A DNA stretch of 64,000 nucleotides from Thelonectria olida (taxonomy: Eukaryota; Ascomycota; Sordariomycetes; Hypocreales; Nectriaceae): assembly GCA_020736575.1 (NCBI GenBank), contig JAGPYM010000076.1, positions 1 to 64,000 on the forward strand. The letters are read 5' to 3'. Numbering within the stretch: the stretch's first letter is position 1; each line of letters opens with the position of its first letter. The position numbers were made by a program, and so were the translations under genes. Of this stretch, positions 11,445 through 25,380 are shown one piece after another. The notes below the pieces were generated by a model. That model made no database searches, was not told the origin of the DNA, and worked only from the letters and a program-made list of their open reading frames with translations.

Positions 11445-14400
11445 CGCGACGGTCGATTTCGGTTATTGAGGAGTACGACGGATTGAAAGTAAACCAAGAA
11501 GTTCAGTCGACGGGTTGTGAAGATGCGGTTCTCATTCACATCACATATAAGAAAATGCTAGCCAACTTCGTGGCCCAGGGAGAAATTTGTCAAGATGGTC
11601 AGCCAAGTGTGCAGGAGCTGGATACATGTTGGCCCCAGCGACAGTCTCACTGTCGGTGCTAGATTTTGATAGGTGGGCATGGCATTAGGTTATCATGCGC
11701 CAACCTTGGCTGATTTTGAGCTGGGCTAGATACGTGATGGCTCAGCTGAGACTGCAGCACAAGGCAAGGTCTGACAAAGACGGAGTAGACTAGAGGCTAC
11801 ACAGTACTAAATATACAGTGCCACGTATCAATTCATAGCCCGGAAGCCCAATTGAACATGGATTCCAGCGGGACTCTAAATTCAACAGGGCCAAGCATCC
11901 TATCACAATTCGGACCACACTCGGAATGATAGAGCGCGCATTCCCTTTTGCCTCTGCTGGGAATGCGACACACCGAAAGCCCACCGTGTGTTAGTGCGCG
12001 CGTGCTACCACTCGTTTTACTACGGTAGCAATCCTGTGACGCGGTGTGACGGGAGACAAACGCCATTATTTAGGCTGTTAGCAAGGTTACAGGAATCGCA
12101 TGACCGAAATACTGGGTGGTTTAGTGTTCGGTTAAGGTATTCGGATTAATTATAAGCATCTTTAATAGGTGTTTTGAGAACAGTCGTTCGATGGAATACA
12201 CAGCGTTACAAATCCATCATTGTAGGCTTGGACTGATGGTGTGTGCAAACCTTGTCTCAGCTTTGAAACTTGGTGCCATAGACGTTAGATGATTGACCTT
12301 TACGATATGACAAGGCAGAGCAGAACCTACCTCTCCGTCCTCAGCTGTTAGTAATAAGGTATAACTGAACGCAACTTGGGAAGGCATCTCGGACGCAGAA
12401 ACGATACGTATCCTTGGTTTCACTGCGTATTCTGAGGTAACGTAGTCGGTCGAGATGTGTATCTCTTTGTTGTTCTAACTTCAAAGGGAAATATCTGGAA
12501 GAGGGGGGCTGCCTCTGAGTTTAAGAAAGTTGGATGGCGCACCACCTGCTGGCAATGAAGACTTGTCATATATACCTTAGCTATTTCGAATTTGTGGTCG
12601 GGAGAATTGTGGCTTGGGTCAGCAGGCGCAGCAGTAATTGCCTAATGGAATTCATATGAGCCAGGCATGGTTCAGCCATCCGGCAGCCTGAAGTCAATCA
12701 AGATGGATATATTAACTGCGATGGCCTTGTGTAAATTAAAATTTCTACTGTATGTGAGAATGTAGGAGTTACTTAGCCTGCACTATACTGCACACAATGA
12801 ACTCGGTTTAGTTAAGGTATTTAACAGCTGTAATTCCAGCGTCTTTATGCGGACCTTAGCTTTGTAAATAGGAAGACAAGAATCGCATCTCGAGTATAAG
12901 AGGCTCAATTACACGCTCGGGCAAATCTCACTTCTGGGTTGCTAGATGAGGCAACCAATGCGAAGCTCGGCTTTGTCGTGGCTCAGTATATGCATGTGAA
13001 AACAACTATTGGACCCCCTGGCGCACTACGACAACAGGCTATTGCCACCTCTCCTAGTGTTAGGAGAGCTGAGAGAACTTGACTTTTTACACTTCACAGT
13101 ACTATCCCCAAGTAAACGGGTGGGTGGGCATCTATTGCTGGCCACCTACAACCTCACAGGGATAACAGGGAGGGATAGTCCGTTCTAGCTTGAACAGCCA
13201 CTCCAGCGATTTAGCGCCTTCACATGTAACATCTAACAGACTTGGTCCCACGAGGCACTAACTTCTCAGCCTTAGTGGGGTTAAGCTTATAAATGGCTTT
13301 GGTCTCTAATCCAAGCCGAGTTGAACCAATCCAAGGCGGCAGAGGGCAGCTCGAACGCGGTAGCGCAAATGTTGCGTGTTGCCTCCTGGAACGCCCCGTC
13401 GTCCACTGCTCGTTCCGCCAAATAACCGTCCATGGCCGTGGATCGCCTTGAGGGGACTCTACACTGGTCGCGCGATCGCCCTGCGGCCCGCGGGACTTTG
13501 GCCCCATAGCTCAGATGCATATTACGAGATGTGATGTCAGGCAGCCCGCGGGTCCACAACCTCCTCCTCTCCGTGTTTCTAAACGCATCGTCTCCACGCC
13601 CCGATAACCGTTTTCCAGTATGCATTCATCCAGCCACATCACAAGCAAGCAAGGTTCGACGTAATGTGACTGACACTTCCAGGAGGCTGAGTTGGACTTG
13701 GTGGATGGATTCCTCGTCACTGGTGGCGCGGCTGGGTAACTATCCGTACAAAGCTTGCGCGTCATCAGCACACCATATTTAGACACAGCGAGAAGAGACA
13801 GGTTAGGATCCTGCCTCGCCGAGAATAACCATTATTTACAAATAATCAGCGTCGATATGGCGAAGGAAGGAAGTATTTATAACTTGTCTGTAGGTAGTGG
13901 TGGTGGCTGAGAGGATCCGGAACTCTATAAGGTAGGTAGAGAGCTTAAATAATAGTTAGTAATAACGTCTACACGCGGGGGCCAATCGTAATAGGATAAG
14001 CTGTGTATCTTCTAAATAGAAGAGCAGAGACATTAACGCCTCCGAACGAACTGAAGAAGCTTCAAGGAAGCATTTGCCAGACCGGTTCTAACCAGCCAGA
14101 AATATTTAAGCATTCCATATAAAGATTGCGGAATAGGCTTAATAGTAGCTATCTGTATATATACGTCGGACTCGGACGATATAAAAGGCCGGCCCGAAGT
14201 CGCTTGTTTACTAGTGATAGAACTCGCAAGGAAAATGTAATAATTTTGGCCTGAAAGTGAGGGTTTTCAATTGATCAATTGGGCTCTGTTCAAGCTGTTG
14301 TGATATTGACTGTGTTCTGGTGAGGGATGTGGGATCTTCCCGCATGATACCTCGACCTTCGTTACTCGTCCCAGCTATGCCTGCCTCCCCTCTCTGACAA

Positions 14401-15427
14401 TACCCGTATCTTTCTCTCGACTTGTTTTCTAGAAATTTGGTCCGTATTGATATGTTAGCAGCCTGGTTGAGTAGTTACGTTACTCACATGCTGAGATTCG
14501 CGCAGGATTGGTTTCACTAATGACCCTCTGCCTGGCACCTCTGATTGCTCACATCGTCCCCAGTGCCGCCTCGACTATAGACCTTCACATGAAGACTATA
14601 CGCTGACGTCATTGTTTCCGACCCTATTGTTCTCACTGTCCGTTTTGGGACCCTTGACGCTTCCTGTCACCATCTATCGGAGTAGTGATTACTCCTATAT
14701 CGATGACGGGACCCTGCCAGCCGATTTCGAACACCACCTAACCTGGCTATCCACCTTCAAACCAACTCTCAGAACCGCTTAAAGTCCATATAAATGGACG
14801 GCCACTCTACGCAATGGGACTTCTCGAGCCGCCTTCTACGTCTGGCAGCTTGTGCTTCCATCCCGCCAACAGCTGGCGCGGCATTATAATGCGAATCGGT
14901 TTTCTCCTTGTCGTGGTTGACATCAGCGACTTGGCTCTCCTCTACCTGCTATCTAGGTGGGAATGGACGGAATACACGGCAACAATTCTGCTCAGCAACA
15001 TCTTTTACTGCATTATTATGATAGTTACTACCACTGGTTTTGGTGCGTACTTCTATCAGGTTGCCAGCTCAGGAGCGATTGTCATCCCTTGCATCCATTC
15101 ACCCTCCAAGTTGAGCACGCTCTTTATGGATATATTGCGAAGGAATAAAGCCAATATAGATGGTTTTCTACTCTGCTGCTCTGCATCTCATAGACACTTG
15201 ACGTAAAATTACTATTAAAGCGCCAGGAAATTTACAATTGTATGTAGATTGGACCTACTCCGTAGACCTTGAGAATTTAGCTGCACGCAATCTTGGAAAT
15301 ATTACTAGACTAGTGTTATCATACTTATATCAAGGTCAATATGTCAGTCAACCTATCCTTCAAAGGACTTCCACAATATGAATCGATCGAAGCGCCCAGT
15401 CCCGGAAGTTGGTCAGGATATTGCGAG
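11445..15427. other. Long GC-balanced stretch without a confident gene
   Basis: Roughly 4 kb with only short, interrupted frames. It holds the promoter of the 11444 gene at its left end. A plus-strand reading of about 580 bases (14570-15150) is broken by only two or three stops and could be a decayed gene, but no family is recognisable. Minus-strand frames at 13220-13786 overlap each other in several phases and look random. No RIP-type AT bias is visible here. Confidence 0.4.
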
Positions 15428-16380
15428 CTAAGCCAACGACGGTTTCAGACCATTTGCGTCTTGAGAACCTTCCGGAGCCAACTCCCATAGAGTGCCACGG
15501 TGATGTTCGTAGCCACGAGGAAAGCCGCCCGAGTTTGGATCGGGCGTGTCAGCTTCGAACACCGGGTCCTGTAGGCTTGGGTCCGCCACTGCCTGTCCGG
15601 TTGGGGAAGCATACCTCGGAGGAGCCACGGGCGTCCCTGAGCTGATGGTAGATTCGTAGGTTCCCCCACGCCGGCCGTCCGTTTGGCCCGTTTTTGGCTC
15701 CACGCTGCCATCACCAGATGGGGGAATAGACTGTTCCCTCGCTCTCCGAGCTTGATCCTGCCTTCGAAGCCTTAAAACAAGGTACAGCACGTATGCCAAC
15801 AAAGCTAGGACTGCGATGCCACCGATAACACCTCCAACAATAGCACCAACAGGAGGACTGGGACTAGGACTCTCAGTCGTGCTAAGAGAGCCTGCGTCGG
15901 CCGTACTTGACGGCTCACGGGTGGAGTTGTCGTCAGGGTCGGTCGTGGGATCCGGCGGGTCGGTTGCTGATGTCAGGGTATCGTCGGTTATAGTAATTTC
16001 TTCAAACTCGCGACAGAAAGAATCTCCTACAGTGATACAAAGAGATGCCCACTCCGAGACCACTATATGTTGTAAGCACGAACTCTCTTAAGGAGGATAT
16101 TGAATGCACCTGTATAAGCCGAGCTAGGTCCAGCGGTCTCGAGAGCACTTGCGCACGTTACGTACGCGGAGTCTATATTTGTTGTTGAGTCGCAACAAAG
16201 ACACGAGGCAATGCTAGTAGCTGGGTCGTCGGAGCGTATTGCACTGCTACAATGGCTGAAGATGGACCTTATTGTAGAGCATGCTAGCACTTCTGGCGCC
16301 TCAGCGGCCACAAGATTAGGTAATTCGCGCAACGCGAGAACATGGTGGGCCAACAATAGAGTAATAAAGAGCTGTTGCAT
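15428..16380 (-). CDS. One-pass membrane protein with Cys-rich N-terminal domain
   Basis: Exons 16380-16110 and 16062-15428 (47-base intron, GTGCAT...TATAG) encode 301 residues. A signal peptide (MQQLFITLLLAHHVLA) leads into a Cys-rich region with CSS, CLCCDS, YVTCASALETAGPSSAY and, after the splice, WASLCITVGDSFC. A Thr/Pro/Asp-rich linker follows. The transmembrane helix begins PVGAIVGGVIGG and is followed by RLRRQDQARR and a disordered tail. The ETAGPSSAY...LC pattern is frequent in fungal secreted or GPI/TM-anchored Cys-rich proteins. The membrane helix and tail resemble those of the genes at 1-670 and 10368-11444, but the ectodomain is a different type. Function unknown. Confidence 0.83.
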
Positions 16381-16399
16381 GACGGTCGACCGGCGCTAG

Positions 16400-17400
16400 A
16401 TACAGTTGCCCTCTGGTGCTTGAAGCTAGTCGAAGAATGATATAAGAGATGGAGACAGGGATTGAAAAAGAATTTGAATATGGTAGAAAGGTGGCCTGAG
16501 ATATATAGTTTCTACGTCTAAAGAACGAACACTGCTTCAATCTGAAAAGCATATAGCGTTCCCAATACGAACAAACTTTAAGTGACATTACATACACTGT
16601 AACTGATGGCCCAGCAGTAAGTGAGGAGGCGTAAGGAAAGAAAGTAGCCTTAATGCTGAAGACAACCCGCACTATTGCAATGCGTCAAGGTTCGGACAAA
16701 TAATAGCATGTGAACTCCGCTTGTTTGTAGTACAGTTTATAGAAATTCGCCATTTCAGCCAGTCGAACTCACGTGCCACAATGAAGGAGAAAGCAGTTAT
16801 AACACTCCCAGAGGATGATTTGGTCTTCGCAATCAAAATTGCACGTTAGATTTGTAATTGTCACGCCAATTCAATGATAGGATACTGCAAAGGTGCGCAG
16901 CCCAAAGGCTTATCTAAACTGGGCTTAGACAAGCAGAGCCCAGATGCCATGTCCTTTGTCCTAGCATGTAAATCCGTGTACTATGGTTGTATAAGGCTCT
17001 AGAAGTGGCTTATAAGTGGCGCATAATTTGGATTGCCCAGCTTGACTCTGTCGACTCTAGTAACTTTAAGGTCATCGACGCCACTGCGGTAAATTCCGAG
17101 TATCGAGTGCGCGCCACACAGACCAGAAGAGATCACATGCGATCATTCTTTCTCAGCAGCGCCTACCCAATGCTCGGAATATTGCCTGTGTAGTTGCGCC
17201 CTTCATAACTTTCCAAATCCCCCGAAATAACCGCACGATGGAAGACTGCATCTCTTCTCACACCCATTCAACTCACCAAAATCTTTCCCCACCTCGTGCC
17301 ATTTCCACGTACATAACTCTCAACTATCGGGGACTATTTACGGCAGTCCATAGCGCCCGATGTTTCAAATCAATTTTAAGAAGTGAAAATGTTACTAGGA
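16400..17400. other. Intergenic region, no gene seen
   Basis: Balanced composition, carrying the upstream region of the 16380 gene. Only short frames without motifs. The base composition collapses to A/T near 17400, where the next repeat block begins. Confidence 0.4.
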
Positions 17401-18532
17401 TCACACCTAGGTTATATTATAAAAATTAGGAACTTATAAATTCAATTAATAAGGTATTTTATTATATATATAATAGATTTTTTCTTTATATAATAAATTC
17501 TTATTATATAATATTATATATATAAATATGAATTATTTTTCTTTATTATTCTCTTATATAACTGCATATTAGCGCTTTTATATTATCTAATATACTACTA
17601 CTAATATAATTCTACTTAAAAATAGGCGAAAAACACTTTTCTATTTAAACTGCCCTTTTTAAAGCTAATTTTTACTTATATTACTAAGCATTTTTATATA
17701 TAACTTTTACTATAGTAGCTATTTTAAATATAGCTATTAAAATAATTAACTTTATAAATAAACTAATTAAAATTAAATTAAAACTAAAGGTTAAAAGCTT
17801 AAATGTTTTAACTATTACTATTTAATAACCTATCCTTTTAAGTTATAAGTAAGTAATTAAAATAGCTTAATAAAATTATATACTTATTATAAATAATACT
17901 ATTATAAGGAATCTAACTCTAATAGAATTAAATATTATATTTTAGCTTTTATAATAATATATAAAACTATATTAAAAAGGCAGTTATTATATAGCTTATA
18001 TATTTAATAAAATAGTTATAAATAAGAAAGTATAAGGTATTATTATATTTAATATACTTATAATATTTAAAAGTTATTATATAATAGTTTAATATTTTAT
18101 ATTTATATATTTAAATAAAGTTAAAACTAATAAGTAGGAGCTTATAAGTAGTATTATATTAGTATTTAAGGAGGGAATATAATATATTAATTATAGCTTA
18201 AAAGTATATTAAATTATAAAACTTATTAATTTTTATAAATATATTAAAATAAAGATTAATATTAAATATATAATTATATTCTAATATATTTAAATTATTA
18301 AAAACCCTAATAAAAAAACGCACCTCTCTATTTTAAAAGCTATAAAAAAGAAACAATCGAGAAATAACTTTTAGTAAATAACTTACTCTCTAATACCAAG
18401 CCCCCCTTTTTAGAAAGCTTAATATATAATTAAGTCTAAATATCTAATAAATAAGGAGGCTATACTATTTAATTATATAATTAAAAAGGAGGTTAAGTAG
18501 GAAGTTAAATAGGAGGTAAAGGAAGATATAAA

Positions 18533-18697
18533 AAAGGATACCTTAAGTAAGGTTTACTCAGTAGGGACTTTTACTTTAAGACTAACTATAAGCCCTATTA
18601 AGAAGCTTATTATAATAGATATAAGGCTAGGGTTTGGCCTGTATCGACTTCTATTATATGCCTAGATTATTAGCTTTTTTAATAATAATAATAAAAA
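18533..18697 (+). mobile_element. Copy D, 5'-truncated member of the 0.9 kb repeat family
   Basis: Only the last 165 bases of the family are present, from the ACCTTAAGTAAGG region to AGCTTTTTTAATAATAATAA. It is flanked by the 10-base duplication AAGATATAAA at 18523-18532 and 18698-18707. A target duplication around a 5'-shortened copy is the usual mark of target-primed reverse transcription that stopped early. Confidence 0.7.
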
Positions 18698-21600
18698 AAG
18701 ATATAAAGGAAGGTATAAAGGAAAATATACTTAAGTTTAAAGAAAATATTTTAAAAAAGTGGGATATAATTATAATAAGAGCTACTAATAAGAATAAAAG
18801 TAATAAAAAGTTTATAACTTTTAATATTTTAAATAATAATTAGGCTAAAAAGAATACCCTTTTTAGAGATTTTCTATTTATAAAGTCTAATATACTGCCT
18901 TTTTAAATGCACTTATATTTATAAAAGTAAATATATTTTTACTTTTTTTTTTTTTAATATTTTAATATATTATTATACTCTAGCTCTGTTTTATTATCTA
19001 ATAGCTTTATATTATCCTTTTTAAAAAATACTATCTCCTTTTTAACTAGTATATTAATATTAATATTCTATTTTAATAGGTATTTTTTAATATAATTAAT
19101 TCCTCTAGTTAGTATTATAAGTAAACTAACTTTTAAAATACTATTTAATATAATATATACTTTTAATTCCTTTTATAAAAACTAATAAATATAAAAATAT
19201 AAAGTATTTATTAATTCTAATTAAGTAGTATTCTATCTTTTAATAATATATTTATATATTATAATTATATTATTTAAAAGGTAGGTATTTATATTAATAG
19301 AGTCTTTTATAAAAAGATTATAAAATATATAAAGTTAGTTTTTAGGAATTAGTTTAGTAAAATTATAAATTATATTACTATTAGGCTAATAATATAGGGT
19401 TTAAAATTAACTTAAAATAATATAAGGGCGATTTGCCTATTTCTAAATATAATAATTATTTTAAATATATATAAATTAAAATAGATTATTATAAATAGCT
19501 AGTATAAAAAGATATAATATTACTATTTAATTTAAAAAATAATCTATTAAAAAAAAACCCTAAATAGTAAGATATATAAAATATTTTTATATATAATTAA
19601 TAAATAATAAGTATATATAAAAAATAAATATACTTATCTATTAAAAGCTTATACTTCCTTAAGCTAGCTATTTCTATTAACTTTTAATCTTTTTATTATA
19701 TATACTCTTATTATAAACCTAATAGTTTTAAAACTTTATATTCTCTTATATACCCTTATAAATATAAGTATATATTTTTAAAAGATAGAAGTGCACTCTA
19801 GTTATAAGAATAATTTCTTATTTGCAATTAGAATATATAATATTTAATATTTTTCATTATATAATAATTATAAAGAGATACTATTTAATAATAGTATAAA
19901 ACATACCTATTAATATTTTAATATAAAACTAGATAATTATTTATAAGTATATATTAATTATAATATAAACTTTAAAACCTTATATTTTAAGCCTATTATA
20001 TATATTAATAAATTAAATAAAATTAGGGCTAGGTATAATTTAATTAGTTTGCTAATATCTTATTATAATCTATTAATTTATTATATTTTTAAAAAAAATA
20101 TTTTAAAAGTAATATATAATATACTAACTTAAAATATATTAATATTGGTAAATAAAAGTATAAAAATATATATAATTATATAATTAAAAGTTATTATTTT
20201 ATTTAAGCTATTTTATAAAAAAGTACTATAGCTCCTTAAGTTGCTCTTATAATTGCTTGTTTATTTAATACTAATAAAGACTAAAGTCTTTTTATATTTT
20301 AAACTGCTTAAAATAATAGTAAACTATTTAGTATATAATTAAAAGAGTAAAAAGTAATTATTAAGAATATTTTTAAAAAAAAGCTATTTAATATAAGTAT
20401 AAAGTTTATATAAGTTTTAAGTAATTTTTTAAATAGGTTAGTTTTAAAATTCAATTAAATAATATAAAGTTATATAACTAATTGTAATATTATAATTATC
20501 TTTTAACTATTTAATAATTACTATACTTATTAAAATTTTAACTTTCTATTTAAAAATCATATTATAATATAGTTAAAAGTTAATAGGGAGTTATAGCATT
20601 TTAAAAGAGATATATATATAAAAAAAGAAAGAAAAAAAGAAAATATATAAAAATAAATAATAAAGGGGGAGGGATTATTTCCACTTATAACTATACTAGT
20701 TTAAATATATATATATTATTATATTAATATATTATAATAATAATATTAAATAAAAAAAGAAAATACTTATATAAAGTAAATTAGTTTATATATAACTATA
20801 TATTATTTTATACTTTTATTAGAAAATCTTTAAATATAATTAAATATCTTTTATAATTATTACCTTTATTATAAGTATTTTATTTCCTTTTACTTTATAC
20901 TTCTTATTTTAACTTAAAAAATAAAAGCCCTTTTATAAGGTATAGCTATTATATTATAAGTATATATAAATATTAAGCTATTATATATTAGTTAGTTAAT
21001 ATTTTAAGTTAAAATAGAAAGGGAAAGAAAATATATATAGATCTAATAAGCCTAATAAGCTAGCTATAAGAAAATAATAAATAGAATTATATAAGTTTTA
21101 AAGTTAAAACTGCTTAAAAGAGTTATAATAGTTGCATTTACTTTTATAAAAGGAGGAGGGGGGGTTATAATAGTATATTTCTTACTCTTATATTACTTTA
21201 TAATAGAAATAGACTTATTATTTAAACTATTAATTTAAATAGAAGACAATTGGCATTTAAGTTAGTTAGGAAGCTTAGTTTTTAAAAGTATACTTTTACT
21301 TAAAGGAAAATTAGTAAAATTATATATAAGTAAATAAATTAAATAAAAGTTTATACCTTTATTAAATAAGTATAAGTTCTTATTTCTATTTTAATTATAA
21401 TTAGTATATATTTTACTTTTAAAAAGTATAATATAGCTAATAAAACCTTTCTATTTCTTTTAATTCTTTTTATATATATTTATATTAGTATGCATTCTTA
21501 TATATATATATTTAATAATATAATTAAAATTTTATAAGCTAGTAATATTAAACTTATACTTTTTATAAGTACTATCTTTTACCTTTTAATAAAAAATAAA

Positions 21601-23037
21601 ATAACTTTTAGCCTTATAAGAAAATATAAATTAAAAATAAAATAAAATAAGTAAATATATTTATATACTTTATTCTCTTTATTATATTAAAAAGTTTATT
21701 AAAATAAATTTTAATTATATTAAAAATAGTTTAAATTATAAAATTAAGCTATAATTTTGAGTTAAATATAATAAAATTATAATTAAAATATTTTATATTA
21801 ATATTAAAAAGCTAAATTAAAATATAAGTAATATAGTTTTAAGGAAATATAATATAAAGTTCTAATATTTAAATTATAAAGCTAGGTATATTAAAATAAG
21901 GAATTATAAAGCTATATATAATAAAAGGGAAGGGGGGGCAAAAGCTCTCATTTAGTTAAAATTAAGTTATAAACTAAATATAAGTGTAGTTAGTATACTT
22001 TTAAGCCTTAGCCTTCTTATTAGTATTTGCCTTTTATTTTTATTAAATGGCTTTTTAAAGCTAAATAGAAATATATTTAGGAGCCTTATTAATATTTATA
22101 ATAGTAGGTTTATTTTTATATATAGGCTTAAAAGTTGTAAGTTTATTAAAAAGGGCACTAGAATTATAGTTGCTTAAATTAAAATATATAAATAAAGGAA
22201 TATTTTTATTATTTTAAGGGGCAGGTTGTTTAAATAATAAGGCAGGAGATTCGGCCATATATAAGAGGTTATATAAAAAAGTATTAGCTAGCTTTAATTT
22301 ATATGTTTTTATTAGAGTTACTATAGCAGACTTAGCTAGAGTAGTAGGGGCTTTACTTTTAGCCTTAGCTATATATAAAGGGGCCTTAGAAGGAGCTATA
22401 CTAGCTAGCTTATAATATATATATATACTATTAAAAGGAAATAAAAAAGTAATAAAAATAAAATATAATAGGGAAAACTAAAGTATAGTAGTAATTAAAA
22501 GTAATAGATTAGCATTTATATAAAATAATAGAAAATAAGTAAAAAGGAAATAAATAATATAATTAAAAATAACTTATTATAATAAAGTATAAGGTTTATT
22601 AAGAAATAAGGAAAGGAAATCTTAATATAAAAATAATTGTAAAAATAATAGCTATATATATATAAAATATATATTAAAATAATAATAGTAAATATATATA
22701 AATAATTAAAAATAAAATATTATAAAAATATTAGCTATTTTAATATATTTTAATATATAAAAATAAATAAATAAGAGAAATAATATATTTTTAATTACTA
22801 TTATTATAGTTAAGGGAAGAAAAAGAAAAAATTAAAAAAAGCTATAAATATTATTATAATAAGCATTTGCTTTAATATTATATATATAAAATTATATAAT
22901 TATAAATAACTTTACTTATATATATATAATTTTATATATATTACTATAAATTATAATTAAAAATTACTATTACTAACCTTAAATATATAAAGCTAAAAGC
23001 ATAAGGAATTTATATATAAAAATAAATAACTTATTAT

Positions 23038-23935
23038 TATTATTATTAAAAAAGCTAATAATTTAAGCATATAATAGAGGTTAATATAGGCCAAACCCTA
23101 GCCTTATATCTATTATAATAAGCTTTTTAATAGGGCTTATAATTAGTCTTAAAATAAAAGTCCCTATTAAATAAACCTTACTTAAGGAACCTTATTCTAG
23201 GCCTCTAATATAAAAGCACCTCTCTATTTAACCCTAGTTTATATAACTTAACTAATAATATAATATATAATAGCTAAAATGCCCAACTTCTTATTAATTA
23301 AATATAATACAATCTAATTAAATAATAAAAGCTATATAGCTACTTACTATATATTAAAATATATAAATTTCCTTAAATATATTAAGCTAATAAAAGACCT
23401 TAATAGGCACTTAAAAGAGTTATAACTCTTAAGCATTCTTATACTACCTAATATAAATATACTATTAAATATTAATTAAAAGATTAATCTAATTATTTTA
23501 AACTATAAGATTCTAATTAAAAGACTTAATATATATTAATATTATTATAACTTCCTTAAATAGAAAGTTAAAAACCTTATATAACTTTTTAAAAAGAAAA
23601 GAAAAAACTATTTTAATAATAATAATAAGCAATTTATTAAAACGATCTAATTAGATGCTTATAAGCTGTGGCTCTAGGAGCTGCTATATATAGTAGTAAT
23701 AACTTAAATAGTTGCTTAAAAGGCTGTAGAGGAAAATTTGAAGATAAAAAGTGGGTTAAATGGACGTAAGGGTTGAAAAGTAGGGGGGGGGCTAAAAAGG
23801 TTAAATAAAAAAGAAAAGTCTGGAAAAGGTTAAAATGGGTCTAAGGGCATTTAAACCAATGGAAATAGAGTAAGGCAATTAGGTAGTAAAATATACTAAG
23901 AGTTTATATAATAATAAAAATTACTAATTGTAAAG
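23038..23935 (-). mobile_element. Copy B of the 0.9 kb repeat family
   Basis: Full-length reverse-strand copy, 898 bases. It is flanked by a perfect 14-base duplication AAATAACTTATTAT (23024-23037 and 23936-23949). On the minus strand it starts CTTTACAATTAGTAA and ends GCTTTTTTAATAATAATA. It carries a 9-base G tract near 23783 matching the C tract of copy A. It retains the unbroken target (TCTAATATAAAAG, near 23208) into which the pogo-type transposon inserted in copy C. Confidence 0.75.
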
Positions 23936-24884
23936 AAATAACTTATTATAAAAATATATTTAAAAGAGAAATAGTTATATTTAAAATTAGAGCTAACCTT
24001 CCTAATTGAATTATATATTAAAATCGAGTCTAACGCCCTTAGGGTTATTATATTAAAAATGATATCATAAAATTAATTTGAAACATCGGGCGCTATGGAC
24101 TGCCGTACTATTATGGGGTCAGTTTTACACCCAGCTAATAACCCTTTCAAAAAGTCGCCACGTTCTCATTGACACACCACACTGCGGATGGGATATAATA
24201 AGAGGGTAAGATTTCACCCTCTAATAATGCTCGTAGTTGATCAGCTAGCTAACTACTGCATCAAATCTAGCTATGGCAACAAGTTTCTACTTTCGAGCAG
24301 GACAACTGCTGTGCCGCGTATTTACTTAAGCGAAGGACCATTCAAAACAACCTAAACAAAATGTCTTCCGTATATAAGACTACGAAGCTATCTAGGTCCA
24401 TATTTAAGGCCTCAACTGCCGCTCCTCCTGATCGACCCACTACCCTCGCCAGACTTATTCGCCCTGCCACCGCCTGGAGGAGGTATAGGAGGTTGAGGTT
24501 TAGATATTTTTGGAGGCATATCGTTCCTTTTATTATTAGGCGAATAAGCGGTTGCGAAATGGCGCATAAGCAAGAGAGAACTCGCTTGTATTATTTGGCC
24601 AGCCATAGAAGATGTGTCTTAGCTTTCGAGCCTGCATCCGTATTGCGGTTCTTGCCGCTGAGGCTGCCTTTGCCAAGCGTGTATGTATGGTGAGCTTTGC
24701 CATATTGACCCGCGCCCAATCTACCCTCGCTTAAGGCAACGAAAGGTGGTGAAAAGCCACTTGGATGCGCAATTGACGGCCTTGACCTTGCTACGAGTAT
24801 TCTCTTCGGGACGGTTATATTCATTTCATTACAGGTCTTTCTCGCATAGGCCCCAATTCGCATTAAACGATCCCCATCCCACCC

Positions 24885-25100
24885 TTAGCTATAAGCATCA
24901 TTCACTTCATTCATGTAGTATTCCCGGACGACTTCGCCATGCATGATCCCATGGATGTACGCATCGCCCACGATGCGACAGCACGACCCATCCCGTCGTA
25001 ACACAAGGGGGACTCGTCCTCCGTCCAGCACGGCGACACAATCGCCTTTCCTCGCGAACAGAGGACCCAAGCTTATGTAGCCTCTCCTGGTGCGTACCAT
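24885..25100 (-). pseudogene. HET (heterokaryon-incompatibility) protein C-terminal fragment
   Basis: The 71-codon frame reads MVRTRRGYISLGP, then GDCVAVLDGGRVPLVLRR, then VGDAYIHGIMHGE. These are the conserved tail motifs of fungal HET-domain proteins (family pattern: R-x-F-x-T-x-x-G-Y-x-G-L-G-P ... GD ... P-x-x-LR ... G-x-A-Y-V-x-G-I-M-x-G-E). The N-terminal HET domain, normally several hundred residues upstream, is absent. The sequence upstream (25100-25380) hits stops and then runs into the aldo-keto reductase gene. This is a remnant rather than a complete gene. Confidence 0.65.
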
Positions 25101-25380
25101 TTTCCTCCCATTTCCTGAAATCTCTATTTTATTGTATATTCATCTCAGAACTGATATTCTACTTCAAATGATAACCACTCTCCCGCCACTTGAAATAGCA
25201 ATACTAGCCTGTCTATATAATATCCCCACCATGCCGGTTGTTCTGGTACTCCACGGTGAGATTCTCAAGGCAGCACAGAACCTAAAGGTTGCCAACTTGG
25301 TGCCGGTGGGATATATGCCGCGAGATGACCGGCAGCGTCAGCCTACTCACTTTAGACGGCCTCCACAAGCCGTTGAAATT

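Larger units (their letters stand above)
17400..24075. repeat. Large AT-rich, RIP-like repeat block
   Basis: About 6.7 kb of extreme A/T with no credible gene. It contains one 5'-truncated and one full copy of the 0.9 kb repeat family (18533-18697 and 23038-23935). The only frame of note, 18634-18843, is lysine/asparagine/isoleucine-rich and open just because GC is low; it may be a fossil of a retroelement protein but cannot be assigned. Block edges are abrupt (near 17400 and 24075). Confidence 0.78.

Noticed and set aside
13220..13786. Three overlapping minus-strand frames of 91-112 codons
   Set aside because: They overlap in all phases, with Arg/Ser/Pro-rich composition expected of chance frames in GC-balanced DNA.
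17400..24075. Mitochondrial or organellar insertion as the cause of the AT-rich block
   Set aside because: No organellar gene, tRNA or rRNA pattern; the sequence shares repeat copies with other AT-rich blocks, which fits RIP of transposons better.
24361..24863. Frame MSSVYKTTK... on the plus strand and MPPKISKPQPP... on the minus strand
   Set aside because: The plus start has a decent AACAAAATG context but the product is Arg-rich and unrecognisable; the minus frame is a short Pro/Gly-rich piece. Neither can be extended by credible splicing.
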